From an uncultured Bacteroides sp. (GTDB lineage: Bacteria; Bacteroidota; Bacteroidia; Cytophagales; Cyclobacteriaceae), in the NCBI GenBank assembly GCA_902168185.1, contig CABHOV010000067.1:62001-126000 (forward strand): 64,000 nt of DNA, read 5' to 3'. The notes beneath the pieces are model-generated. The model saw only the letters and a list, made by a program, of their open reading frames with translations, was not told where the DNA came from and made no database searches. Of this stretch, positions 52,435-61,803 are shown in pieces (within the stretch, counting starts at the first letter, position 1; every line of letters begins with the position of its first letter). The position numbers were made by a program, and so were the translations under genes.

Positions 52435-54330
52435 ATGACTAATTATAAATACTATATATATAATATAATAAATACTATTAGTACCGTGACATTCTTATTA
52501 ACATTTCTCGTGCTTCTTTCAAGTTCATCTTTCGCACAGAATCAATCCGAAATACAACTCGCCAATGAATACCTTTTGAAAGGCGACAAAAAAAAAGCGG
52601 CCGAGCTTTATCGCGAGCTTTCAAAGCAGGATGTTAACAATTCTTTTATCTACAATAATTACATCAACACCATGCTTGACCTCGGCGTTTACGATGAGGC
52701 TCAGGCGTACCTAAAAAAATTATTGAAGCGGGATCCTGACAATTTGCAATACAGGCTTGACGTAGGATTGATCTACGTGCGTTCTGGGGACCTCACAAGA
52801 GCCGATCGTTACTTTCGCGACCTGATTGCCGAGAATAAGATGAACGTGCAGCGTATAAAGATAATGGCGGAATTCTTTTCATCGCGTTCACTACTCGATT
52901 ACGGGATAACCGCGCTCACGGAAAGCCGAAATTTTTTAAACAACCCGAACCTGTTCAGTTTAGACCTTGCGATGCTTTACCGCTTGAAGGGAAACCAGGA
53001 CAAAATGGTGCAGGAATATTTGAATTATGTAACTCAAACATCTGCAAACATCCAATATGTCAAAAATGTAATGCAGGCGTTGTTAACGGAACCAGAAGAG
53101 TTGACAAGTCTTGAAAAACTTTTGTACGACCGCGTTCAGGAATTTCCGGATGTAGAAGTTTACTCAGATCTTCTGATTTGGGTGACGATGCAGCAAAAAA
53201 ATTTTTACGCTTCTTTCATCCAGGCACGTGCGTACGATAAACGATATAAACATGATGGCGAAAAAAGTATGGAGGTCGCTCGCGTAGCGCTCGACAATGA
53301 AGATTACGACAACGCAGCAAAAATTTATCGCTATATCATCCGTGAATATGCGCGAACTCCAAATTACCTGATGGCGACTTTAGGACTCATCAGGACACGA
53401 GAAGCCAGGTTGAAAAAAGTATATCCTGTAAATTCGGACTCTGTTAAAACGTTGGTGAGCGACTACCAAAAATTTATAAAGCAGTATCCTGAAAATACAA
53501 ATGCTCTTGAAGCTTTAAGAAGTGAAGCTTTGTTATTCGCAAACTATCTTGATCAAAAAGATTCCGCTGTAAAAATTTTAAATAAACTCATCGCTAATCC
53601 CAGAACATCATTATACCTGAAGTCTAAAGCGAAATTGGATTTGGGAGATATATATCTTTTGAAAGGTGAACCCTGGGAGTCTTCACTTCTGTATTCACAA
53701 GTTGAAAAAACTCAAAAAGAAAACCCCGTTGGCTATGAGGCAAAACTTAGGAATGCAAAGCTTTCATATTACAAGGGGGATTTTCGACTCGCACAGGAAC
53801 ATCTCGATATTTTAAAAGAAGCAACGACACGCGAAATTGCAAATGACGCACTCGACCTGAGTATGCGTATAAAAGAAAATATAGCATTCGATTCTGTGGG
53901 AGAAGCTTTAAAAGAATATGCTTCTGTAGAATTAATGCTTTATCAAAATAAAACGGACGAAGCACTTCAACGCCTTGAAAAATTAAAGCAAGGTGTTTCT
54001 GTTTCAGGAAAACCAATTTTGAATCAAACTATATTGGACGATGTATATTGGCTTGAGGCAAACATCCGAATGAAGCGCGGTCAATTTGAAAATGCGCTGA
54101 CGCTTCTTCAAAAAATCAGAGACGAATTTCCTGATGACATTTTAACGGATGACGCTTATTTTTTACAAGGAGAAATTTATGAGCGTCAGCTAAAAGACAA
54201 GGAGAAGGCTATGGAAATTTATCGGGAGTTCCTGAATAAATATCCGGGAAGCGTTTACGCAGCCGAGGCAAGAAAACGATATCGTATTATGCGAGGCGAT
54301 TTTTCTGATCAAGCTCAGCCTCAATTTTAA
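52435..54330 (+). CDS. exported tetratricopeptide repeat protein
   Basis: This 631-residue protein has a signal sequence with a Tyr/Asn/Ile-rich head and a hydrophobic core ending S-S-F-A-Q at about residue 35. Tandem TPR motifs then run through most of the chain (A-N-E-Y-L-L-K-G-D-K-K-K-A-A-E-L-Y-R, R-Y-F-R-D-L-I-A-E-N, A-M-E-I-Y-R-E-F-L-N-K-Y-P-G-S). It is likely periplasmic. TPR proteins of this size occur in T9SS/gliding machineries, but I cannot assign it to one. GC content is higher than in the upstream gene (about 45% versus 36% in sampled 360-base stretches). It directly follows the candidate origin. Confidence 0.85.
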   Translation: MTNYKYYIYNIINTISTVTFLLTFLVLLSSSSFAQNQSEIQLANEYLLKGDKKKAAELYRELSKQDVNNSFIYNNYINTMLDLGVYDEAQAYLKKLLKRDPDNLQYRLDVGLIYVRSGDLTRADRYFRDLIAENKMNVQRIKIMAEFFSSRSLLDYGITALTESRNFLNNPNLFSLDLAMLYRLKGNQDKMVQEYLNYVTQTSANIQYVKNVMQALLTEPEELTSLEKLLYDRVQEFPDVEVYSDLLIWVTMQQKNFYASFIQARAYDKRYKHDGEKSMEVARVALDNEDYDNAAKIYRYIIREYARTPNYLMATLGLIRTREARLKKVYPVNSDSVKTLVSDYQKFIKQYPENTNALEALRSEALLFANYLDQKDSAVKILNKLIANPRTSLYLKSKAKLDLGDIYLLKGEPWESSLLYSQVEKTQKENPVGYEAKLRNAKLSYYKGDFRLAQEHLDILKEATTREIANDALDLSMRIKENIAFDSVGEALKEYASVELMLYQNKTDEALQRLEKLKQGVSVSGKPILNQTILDDVYWLEANIRMKRGQFENALTLLQKIRDEFPDDILTDDAYFLQGEIYERQLKDKEKAMEIYREFLNKYPGSVYAAEARKRYRIMRGDFSDQAQPQF

Positions 54331-54436
54331 AAAAATTTAACGGCATGTACGCCACAATCAGATCAAGGAATTTCAAAACGAAACATTGAATAGCAGATGG
54401 TAATTAGCCTTAGCGCTAAGTCAACTGCAAAAAAAT

Positions 54437-54470
54437 AAAAGAGTAAGGCTTTCGTCTTACTCTTTTATTT
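54437..54470. terminator. bidirectional intrinsic terminator
   Basis: AAAAGAGTAAG (54437-54447) pairs with CTTACTCTTTT (54456-54466) around an eight-base loop, between the convergent TPR and T9SS-cargo genes. Confidence 0.9.
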
Positions 54471-54482
54471 TTCTGAAAAAGT

Positions 54483-57400
54483 TTATCGTGCTATTACGAC
54501 TTTTTGTGTAACGGAGTGAAATCCACTTCTTGCCTTAACGATATATACACCATTCGGATATTCATTTGTGAAAAGCACTTCTGCATAACCGTCTTCATCT
54601 GTTGATGTTAACTTTCTCGTTAACTCATAACCTGACATATCCGTTAAGCTGATTTCCACATTTGAATCTTCGTTGAAAGATCGGATGAGCACAGAAAATT
54701 CATTTTCCTGAACCGGATTCGAAGAAAGAACAAGCTGACCTTTCGATGAATTCTCATCGATCTCAACAGAAACTGGTTTGAATGTTTTTGACAGACCGTT
54801 CCAATCTGTTTGACGTAATCTATAGTATGAAAGTCCGGTATAAGGAGTGTTGTCCCAGGCAGTATAGGTATGTTCATCATTGCTCGTGCCGTTGCCCTGA
54901 ACTTTTATTATACCTTGAAAAAATTCTCCTGTCCTTGAATTTTCAATCGTGAAGTAATCATTATTCAATTCGCTGGTGGTCGTCCACACGAGTTTAACTT
55001 TTCCATTCACGGGATACGCTTTGAAACTTTTCAGATTTATAGGCAAAGGATTGATTGGATCTTCCGATCCTAAAGTGAACGGACTGAAAGCTGTAATCAA
55101 ATCACTTGTAAGTGTACCCGCACTTTGTGTTCCGGAAATAGAATTTCCACCATGGTTAACCCAACGAGAACCGTCCCATCTTATAACGCGAAGATCCGCC
55201 CGCCCGGGACTACCAGCATCTGCGGACACACCGCTGATTTCATCCCATGATAAAGTAACAGATGCATCCGTTATTCCTGAACGATTCAAAATCCAGTATT
55301 CAATATCACTGATGGTTTGTAGAGATCCGTCCTGACTGGAACCATATGTATCAAGGGCACTCACCGGAAAATATTCTGCAGTAAATGTTGTTAACGGCGT
55401 ATTGGTGGAAGTTATAGACAACGGACGAAGTGAAGCATTTTTTCCGATCGGAAAACTAAACGTACCCAATCCGTTTGTTCGCTTGCCGGCAGGGCCATCA
55501 ATGTAAGTCGCATTAGTAACACCTGTGTAACTTCCACTCTTGCCAAAAATTATATACCCTGTACTTGATGTGTTAACAACGCCAGCTATAAATGTCATTA
55601 CATTTTCAACGACTACATTTTGCAATACGTTTTTGGATGAACCTCCATCAACAATAAGATTATATACCGAGTATTCATCATCGCCCATCAGTTGCTGCGC
55701 ATTTGTCCCGTCCAGCGTTACTGTTCCTGAGCCAGCATTAAATATATTATTCTGAGTAAAATTTCCGATCAAACTTATTTGTTGACTTCCGGAAACAGAT
55801 AGTGTACCGTTAACAACTATACCATAAGGAGCAATACCATCAGAACACTGATCAATACTTCCTGCACCTGATAACGTAACGGTAGCATCCTCAATAATTA
55901 CAAGTTCTTTTACAACTACAGCAGCAGAGATGTTTGGCTGAAATGTAGTGCTTCGAATTTTTATCCGGTCTCGTGCTCCGCATGAAGGAACAACACTACC
56001 AGACCAGTTTGCCGCAGTAAACCAATCTGTCTCATTTCCTGCAGAACCACCAAGCCACGTAATCAAAACTTCGCTTGCACCAATATCGGGTACGGCGAGG
56101 CGCTGCGCGCCATCAATATCTTCTGTTACAACTGATGCACCTTGATCAACAATGTTGTCATCGACAACGCTCGAGCCATCTTCCGGAATTCGCAGATCTC
56201 CATTTGCAAGGGAAATAAATTTTCCATTTGGTGATGATGCTATTGTGCCAAGATCTGAGAATTTGGAATTCGCATCTGAGAAACCTTGCCAGCCTGAAAA
56301 ATCATAGCTTGTTGAATTAATTAAACCTGTGGTAGAAGAGTTGCCCGAATAAAGCAAATTGTAGTCTGATGATGATGTATTGAAATTGGCGAGACTACTA
56401 GTCCCGATTGCAAAGTGACTACCACCACCTGTGCGATTATTGAAAAGTATATTGCTGCGAATATCAGCTGGAGAACTTGATGCTCTGAAAAAACTAAACG
56501 TGTTGTCCAAATTACCTCCGGCACCAGTTCCTGTAACAACCACCGAATTTGCAAAGATGGAAATCGGAGATGTGTTGTCCGTAGAATTATATACACCGTA
56601 GATACTCGCATCCGTTGTAATGGCATCGCCAAGTGCGATCATGTTGTTTACAACGCTAAGGCTAACATCAGAACTTCCAATTAATATACCGGCTATCGTT
56701 GTGTAATCCGATGTCGTGTTAATGTTACTGATCGTGTTCCTTTGAACGGTTACAACATTTCCGCCAACACTTATACCAGCTGTAGTATGCTCAACACTCG
56801 ATACACCCGAAACAGACAGATACCCGATTTTATTTTTATCAACATAACTCGCGTTATCGCTTGTGTTTACATTTATACCATTGATTTCATAAGAAGCAGG
56901 ACACGTAGTACAGCCTCCTAATGAAATTGTATTCGCCAGTGTGTTATCCGTTGGAGATCCTATTTCATTCTTAATAATATTGGCACGAACACCAGATGTA
57001 CCACTGTGAATTCCCGAGAATATATTTTGAACGGATGCCGGGTTACTCGTAACAGAATTTTTTACAATTGTATTTTTTAAAATCGTGGAGTATGTAGTGC
57101 TCGACACATTTATATCAATCCCTCGAAATAATGCAGATGTGGTCGGTATGGCCGCTGTTCCGGAAACCGAAAAATTTTGAATTGTATTTCTTCGAATGAT
57201 AACGGGTCGCGTACCCGCTGTTGAAATTCCTATTACCGAACCTCCGGCATTGTCATCCACTACGGAAATATTTCCAGTACCATTAACTTGAGAACCTATA
57301 TAATTATCCTCAATCGTACAGTTACAATTATTTGCATATATACCGGTCAACAAAACATCTGACAAAGATGAAGTAGTGGTGGATGAAATATTTGTAAGAA

Positions 57401-58409
57401 CATTATCAGATATTTCAACTGTAACTGTACCGGAGCTCGGCTCAATCCAAATGAGGCGCGATCTGAAATAAGCAGAACTGTTTGAGGAAGTCCATGGTAT
57501 GCTGCTAACTTCTGCTAAAGGGCTATCGCCTCCTATATAATTATTTCTAACATAAAATGTACCTGTACTCGTAATGTTAATGCCGTATATATCCTTGTTG
57601 GCTGTGTTGTTTATTGCTGATGTCTGATAAATCGAATTATTTTCGATTGTCCAATTATCGTTGTTTGTACTTAAAAAAATTCCTTTGCCTGAATTAACAG
57701 TCCCGTTTCCAAAAAAGAAATCATAGATTCTGTTGTTACGAGCTATATTATTTTGATTCGGATTGCCAAACGATCCTGAAGAATATAATCCGTTTGAAGG
57801 CCGCAGGTTAGAATTTTTGATGTCACAATATTCAACTACGTTGTTATTATTTCCGCTACCCCCGAAAAAAACAACGCCACGGTTTACGGTTGCGTCATTG
57901 CCTTCGATAATCAGCGACCGTAATGAGTTATCCACTGCGCCACCTGTAAAACTGAACACGATACCTTCGCCTGCAGGAGTCGCATTTGTAAATGTATTTC
58001 GGAATGTTAGATATCGGTTTGAGTAATCAAAGCTTGCATCAGCGGGATTTCTTCCATCAAAAATTACCCGATCAGATCCTGTGAATCGTATCAGCGCCAA
58101 GCCACCACCTATATCGCCTGAAATTGTACGCATAACATTTGTATTCGGGCGGATGGTTAAAATAAAAGGACCACCAAATTCAGTGCGCTGATTTAAACTA
58201 ACTGTGCCAGGCTCTACAATATCAGAGACGATGTTAACCGTTACGTTTCCATTCATCCCGCTTCCATTAATAGCATTGAACAATCCGGTAGTGCCAGTCA
58301 AATCAGGATACATTCCGGTAGTGCCAACGGTAATAGTGCCTGACAATTGAGCAAAAAGATGCGTTGAACTTGCTAGAAGCAAGCAGACGAAGAAATAAAG
58401 CCTTTTCAT
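54483..58409 (-). CDS. giant T9SS cargo protein with right-handed parallel beta-helix
   Basis: The 1308 residues have a signal peptide (L-L-L-A-S-S-T-H-L-F-A-Q), then many short Asn/Gly/Ile repeats typical of right-handed beta-helix (PbH1) proteins (I-I-E-G-N-D-A-T-V-N, I-R-R-N-T-I-Q-N, V-V-N-N-M-I-A-L-G) through about residue 740. A second beta-rich region follows to about 1150. The C-terminus is a type A T9SS sorting domain: L-V-L-S-S-N-P at about 1228, Y-P-N-G-V-Y-I-V-K-A near 1290, and a basic end Q-K-V-V-I-A-R. It should be exported across the outer membrane and fixed to the surface. Polysaccharide binding, adhesion or lyase activity are all possible. Confidence 0.92.
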   Translation of the reverse strand: MKRLYFFVCLLLASSTHLFAQLSGTITVGTTGMYPDLTGTTGLFNAINGSGMNGNVTVNIVSDIVEPGTVSLNQRTEFGGPFILTIRPNTNVMRTISGDIGGGLALIRFTGSDRVIFDGRNPADASFDYSNRYLTFRNTFTNATPAGEGIVFSFTGGAVDNSLRSLIIEGNDATVNRGVVFFGGSGNNNNVVEYCDIKNSNLRPSNGLYSSGSFGNPNQNNIARNNRIYDFFFGNGTVNSGKGIFLSTNNDNWTIENNSIYQTSAINNTANKDIYGINITSTGTFYVRNNYIGGDSPLAEVSSIPWTSSNSSAYFRSRLIWIEPSSGTVTVEISDNVLTNISSTTTSSLSDVLLTGIYANNCNCTIEDNYIGSQVNGTGNISVVDDNAGGSVIGISTAGTRPVIIRRNTIQNFSVSGTAAIPTTSALFRGIDINVSSTTYSTILKNTIVKNSVTSNPASVQNIFSGIHSGTSGVRANIIKNEIGSPTDNTLANTISLGGCTTCPASYEINGINVNTSDNASYVDKNKIGYLSVSGVSSVEHTTAGISVGGNVVTVQRNTISNINTTSDYTTIAGILIGSSDVSLSVVNNMIALGDAITTDASIYGVYNSTDNTSPISIFANSVVVTGTGAGGNLDNTFSFFRASSSPADIRSNILFNNRTGGGSHFAIGTSSLANFNTSSSDYNLLYSGNSSTTGLINSTSYDFSGWQGFSDANSKFSDLGTIASSPNGKFISLANGDLRIPEDGSSVVDDNIVDQGASVVTEDIDGAQRLAVPDIGASEVLITWLGGSAGNETDWFTAANWSGSVVPSCGARDRIKIRSTTFQPNISAAVVVKELVIIEDATVTLSGAGSIDQCSDGIAPYGIVVNGTLSVSGSQQISLIGNFTQNNIFNAGSGTVTLDGTNAQQLMGDDEYSVYNLIVDGGSSKNVLQNVVVENVMTFIAGVVNTSSTGYIIFGKSGSYTGVTNATYIDGPAGKRTNGLGTFSFPIGKNASLRPLSITSTNTPLTTFTAEYFPVSALDTYGSSQDGSLQTISDIEYWILNRSGITDASVTLSWDEISGVSADAGSPGRADLRVIRWDGSRWVNHGGNSISGTQSAGTLTSDLITAFSPFTLGSEDPINPLPINLKSFKAYPVNGKVKLVWTTTSELNNDYFTIENSRTGEFFQGIIKVQGNGTSNDEHTYTAWDNTPYTGLSYYRLRQTDWNGLSKTFKPVSVEIDENSSKGQLVLSSNPVQENEFSVLIRSFNEDSNVEISLTDMSGYELTRKLTSTDEDGYAEVLFTNEYPNGVYIVKARSGFHSVTQKVVIAR

Positions 58410-58725
58410 GTAGACAGTTTAAGATAACCCAACCCAAAGATAGATTTTTTCCAACGCAATTCGAATGTTAAAAAAATCTGTCAGGGGTGTTGAAACGTGG
58501 TACACAACACACTTTTTGCATTTGAAAATGATGACGTAAAATATTTCCGTTTTTGCTGAAGAATTAAGCAGATTTTGAAAAATGAGAGCGACAGAATTTA
58601 TCGGACTTGAAGGCTATTTCGTGCTGTATTAGCTGAATAATTATTAAAATCATTGTAAGAGTCGTGAAAACATACCTCCTATTCAGGTATTCGGCTAATC
58701 GCAGCAATCTTATAAAGTATCGTTA
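58410..58725. other. 316-base intergenic region without a gene
   Basis: It holds the likely promoter of the T9SS cargo gene at its left end and otherwise AT-rich sequence. The longest ATG frame seen (from 58580) is 16 codons. No hairpin terminator, RNA gene or repeat was recognised. Confidence 0.6.
58435..58442 (-). promoter_or_regulatory. possible -7 promoter element for the T9SS cargo gene
   Basis: Read on the minus strand this is TATCTTTG, an exact TAnnTTTG match, with a TTG about 17 bases further upstream and a 25-base leader. Confidence 0.5.
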
Positions 58726-59205
58726 TCAAGTTAAAATTGGAATAATGTCATCTCCTTCGCGGATGGTTCCGCCTTCAATTACTTTGGCTGTTATTCCGCC
58801 ATGACCACGCATTGCATTATATCCACCCGGTCCCAAATTTTCTTCCATTCTTGAACAAGGATGGCATTCGCCAGAATATTCAAGAACAGCATCACCTATT
58901 CGGAATTGCTTTTCCTTCAGCGAAAGCAAATTGATGCCTTTCACGACAATATTTCTTCTTGTTAATGAAGGATCGATCTTTTCCTTTCCAAGAAAAGATG
59001 CAATTGAATCGAGATGTTCTGCTTGAATCAATGTAACCTGTCGTGGACCACCAGGATTTTTATAGCGATCGCCTTCAAGGCCTATATCTTTCAAAGCCAT
59101 GACCTGAGGTATAAATATCAGAGGTTCCAATCGTTTCGGACGAATACCGATGACGACAACTTTTCCTTTTTGGCTATAGTTTCCGAAAAGTTCTTTAAAA
59201 TTCAT
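58726..59205 (-). CDS. MOSC domain protein
   Basis: The 159-residue MOSC domain is the part that binds and transfers the sulfur-bearing molybdenum cofactor in MoCo sulfurases and YiiM-like enzymes. Seen are G-L-E-G-D-R-Y at about 42-48, V-T-L-I-Q-A-E-H at about 57-64, R-R-N-I-V at about 83-87, and the catalytic Cys region G-E-C-H-P-C-S-R-M with Cys114/Cys117. It lacks the N-terminal beta-barrel of the larger enzymes. Single gene, divergent from the Lgt-like gene by 66 bases. Confidence 0.9.
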   Translation of the reverse strand: MNFKELFGNYSQKGKVVVIGIRPKRLEPLIFIPQVMALKDIGLEGDRYKNPGGPRQVTLIQAEHLDSIASFLGKEKIDPSLTRRNIVVKGINLLSLKEKQFRIGDAVLEYSGECHPCSRMEENLGPGGYNAMRGHGGITAKVIEGGTIREGDDIIPILT

Positions 59206-59271
59206 GACTAAAGTTATAACTCGATGTTCTAATTTGTTGGATGTAAAACGAATTATCTGTTTTAAATGTAA

Positions 59272-60030
59272 ATGACGTTTCCAATAAATTTAGTGATTGG
59301 TGAGATTGAGATCTCTTCACATCTATTGTTCGAAGTATTGTCATTTTTCATTGGCTTTCAATATTATCGATTTAGAAAGAAAAACTATCCTGACGCTATA
59401 ACTTCAGAAAACAGAATCTGGATTATAATAGGAGCAGCAGCGGGTGCATTTCTTTTTTCAAGATTGATCGGAGCACTTGAAGATACATCCTTAATCTTTG
59501 GTGAACATCGACAGTTATTAATAGCATTTAATAATAGAACAATTGTAGGAGGCCTTATTGGTGGATTGCTCGGTGTTGAATTGGTGAAGAAAATTATTGG
59601 TGAACGAAATTCATCTGGTGATCTTTTTACACTTCCTCTAATCATTGCAATTATTATTGGCCGGGTGGGATGCTTTTTTGCTGGCCTCTCAGACAATACA
59701 TATGGAAACGCAACATCTTTACAATGGGGGATTGATTTGGGAGATGGAATAAAGAGACATCCAACCAATCTTTATGAGATTCTTTTTTTAATTATAGTCT
59801 TCATTCTTTTATGGAGCTTAGAAAAAAAACGTGCACTAAAGAATGGAAGTATATTTAAAATATTCATGGTTCTTTATTTGGCTTTTAGACTCCTGATTGA
59901 TTTTATAAAACCATACGAACCTCTTTATCTTAATCTTTCCTCGATTCAGATCTCCTGTGTTATTGCTCTTCTATATTATTATCGCGTAATTATCTTTCCT
60001 AAAACATTACAGCAACCGCTCCATGCCTGA
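59272..60030 (+). CDS. Lgt-like (prolipoprotein diacylglyceryl transferase family) membrane protein with altered key residues
   Basis: This 252-residue polytopic protein has the Lgt fold pattern: about seven hydrophobic helices, the signature region G-R-V-G-C-F-F-A-G at 130-138 and H-P-T-N-L-Y-E at 163-169. Two residues important in E. coli Lgt are not conserved. The essential His of the H-G-G loop is Val here (T-I-V-G-G-L-I-G-G at about 90-98). The Asn of G-R-x-G-N-F is Cys133, while Arg131 is kept. It is unlikely to be the housekeeping enzyme. It overlaps the radical SAM gene by eight bases, so the two proteins are probably made together. A membrane lipid is the likely substrate. Confidence 0.82.
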   Translation: MTFPINLVIGEIEISSHLLFEVLSFFIGFQYYRFRKKNYPDAITSENRIWIIIGAAAGAFLFSRLIGALEDTSLIFGEHRQLLIAFNNRTIVGGLIGGLLGVELVKKIIGERNSSGDLFTLPLIIAIIIGRVGCFFAGLSDNTYGNATSLQWGIDLGDGIKRHPTNLYEILFLIIVFILLWSLEKKRALKNGSIFKIFMVLYLAFRLLIDFIKPYEPLYLNLSSIQISCVIALLYYYRVIIFPKTLQQPLHA

Positions 60031-61417
60031 ACGCAATTATATCTATTACGATTTTACGCTAAGTATATGTTCAACTTGTTTGAAGCGTATTGATGCGAAA
60101 ATCATTTTTGAAGAGGATTGTGTTTATATGGTAAAGCGATGTAGCGAGCATGGTGTTGAAAAAACATTGATAGCTACCGATATTGAATATTATAAACGTT
60201 GTCGTAATTATCTCAAACCAGGTGAAACACCATTAAAGTTTAATACGAAAACTCACTTTGGATGCCCATACGATTGCGGTTTATGTGCAGATCATGAACA
60301 ACATTCCTGTCTCACATTAATCGAAATTACAGATCGTTGTAATCTCACATGCCCGACATGCTATGCCGAATCATCTCCGCACCACGGTCGTCATCGTACA
60401 CTTGCTGAAATAGAACAAATGGTTGATGCTATTGTAGCAAATGAAGGAGAGCCGGATGTAGTTCAGTTGAGTGGTGGTGAACCAACACTTCATCCTGAAA
60501 TTTTTGAAATATTGGATTTGGTGAAAACAAAGCCTATCCGCCATGTCATGATCAATACAAATGGCATCCGCATAGCAAAGGATGAGACTTTCGTAGCAAG
60601 GTTAGCGCAGTACGTGCCCAACTTTGAAATTTATTTACAGTTTGATTCTTTTAAACCTGAGGCTCTGAAAACTTTAAGAGGTGCTGATTTGACAGACATT
60701 CGCATGAAAGCACTAGAGCATTTGAATAAATATAATTTATCAACAACGCTGGTGGTGACTCTCCAAAAAGGTTTGAACGATGATGAAATTGGCGAGATCA
60801 TTGACTTCGCGCTGAAGCAACCATGTGTACGAGGCGTAACATTTCAACCTACACAAGTTGCTGGCAGACTCGAAAATTTTGATCAGCGAAAAAATCGTAT
60901 GACGTTAACAGACGTGCGACATGAAATTCTTCGACAGTCGCCAATTTTTTCTGAAGACGATTTGATTCCTGTCCCATGTAATCCAGATGCACTTGCCATG
61001 GCCTACGCACTAAAAATAGGTGGACAGGTTTTTCCGCTTACGCGTTATGTTAATCCTGACGATCTTCTGAATAACTCAAAAAATACAATTGTCTATGAAC
61101 AAGATGATCGCTTGAAAAGTCATATGATAAAACTTTTCAGCACGGGTAACTCCGTTGAGAAAGCAACTGAAGAAATGCATTCGATCTTGTGTTGCCTTCC
61201 TGCTATCGATGCACCTCAATTGCATTACCAAAATCTGTTTCGCATCATCATCATGCAATTTATGGACGCAAGTAATTTTGATGTACGCGCGGTGAAGCGT
61301 TCATGTGTCCATATTGTTAATAAGGATCTTAAAATTATTCCATTCGAAACTATGAATTTGTTTTATAGAGACGATAAGAAACAACATCTTATTGACCTTG
61401 GAATGATTTCAAAATAG
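60023..61417 (+). CDS. radical SAM protein of the MJ0619/tetraether-synthase (Tes) type
   Basis: This 464-residue protein has an N-terminal four-Cys site (C16-x2-C19, C33, C40), as in the rubredoxin-like center of Tes. Two successive CX3CX2C motifs follow (C81/C85/C88 in C-P-Y-D-C-G-L-C, and C106/C110/C113 in C-N-L-T-C-P-T-C), then the GGE motif S-G-G-E-P-T at about 150. C-terminal cysteines C319, C390/C391 and C428 could bind another cluster. This double-motif layout is the hallmark of the archaeal family that joins lipid tails to make tetraethers, and of pterin methylases related to it. Start ATG is inside the Lgt-like gene. A lipid C-C coupling or methylation role is inferred, not shown. 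Confidence 0.85.
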   Translation: MPERNYIYYDFTLSICSTCLKRIDAKIIFEEDCVYMVKRCSEHGVEKTLIATDIEYYKRCRNYLKPGETPLKFNTKTHFGCPYDCGLCADHEQHSCLTLIEITDRCNLTCPTCYAESSPHHGRHRTLAEIEQMVDAIVANEGEPDVVQLSGGEPTLHPEIFEILDLVKTKPIRHVMINTNGIRIAKDETFVARLAQYVPNFEIYLQFDSFKPEALKTLRGADLTDIRMKALEHLNKYNLSTTLVVTLQKGLNDDEIGEIIDFALKQPCVRGVTFQPTQVAGRLENFDQRKNRMTLTDVRHEILRQSPIFSEDDLIPVPCNPDALAMAYALKIGGQVFPLTRYVNPDDLLNNSKNTIVYEQDDRLKSHMIKLFSTGNSVEKATEEMHSILCCLPAIDAPQLHYQNLFRIIIMQFMDASNFDVRAVKRSCVHIVNKDLKIIPFETMNLFYRDDKKQHLIDLGMISK

Positions 61418-61425
61418 GAAACCGT

Positions 61426-61692
61426 ATGAACACAAAAATTCTGGCCATTAACCTGGTTCTTCTGTTTATCTATTGCACACTGATTGTCGTGGAAACACAA
61501 GGGCCAGAGAGAGAACTTGGCGTTTTAATATTGACTGCGATGTTTTTGGTACTTCATGTTGGTGCTAATTCTGTAATTAGCGTTCTCTACTTTATAAGAA
61601 AACGCCCAGATCTTGGAAAAACATATTTGCTATCCGCGTTACTAGTTGGTTTGATTGGTTTTGGAACTTGTTTCTTGAGCGTTTCTGTGTAA
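61426..61692 (+). CDS. small three-helix membrane protein in the Tes-like operon
   Basis: This 88-residue protein is almost wholly hydrophobic: helices at about 4-23, 32-56 and 66-86, with a loop P-E-R-E-L-G and a basic loop R-K-R-P-D-L-G-K between helices two and three. It starts eight bases after the radical SAM stop, so it belongs to the same operon. No family is recognised; it may be a partner subunit or lipid-presenting protein for the two larger enzymes. Confidence 0.75.
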   Translation: MNTKILAINLVLLFIYCTLIVVETQGPERELGVLILTAMFLVLHVGANSVISVLYFIRKRPDLGKTYLLSALLVGLIGFGTCFLSVSV

Positions 61693-61803
61693 TTACCGTC
61701 TGTACTCACTCATTAAAAATTTTCTGACAGGGTCAAAAAAACTTCACAATACTCTGCATGCATAACAAAATTTTTCTACCTTCGCTATCCCTGATTCAAA
61801 CGT

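Noticed and set aside
54409-54420. CTTAGCGCTAAG palindrome downstream of the TPR gene
   Set aside because: Only one copy and short; not enough to call an operator or recombination site.
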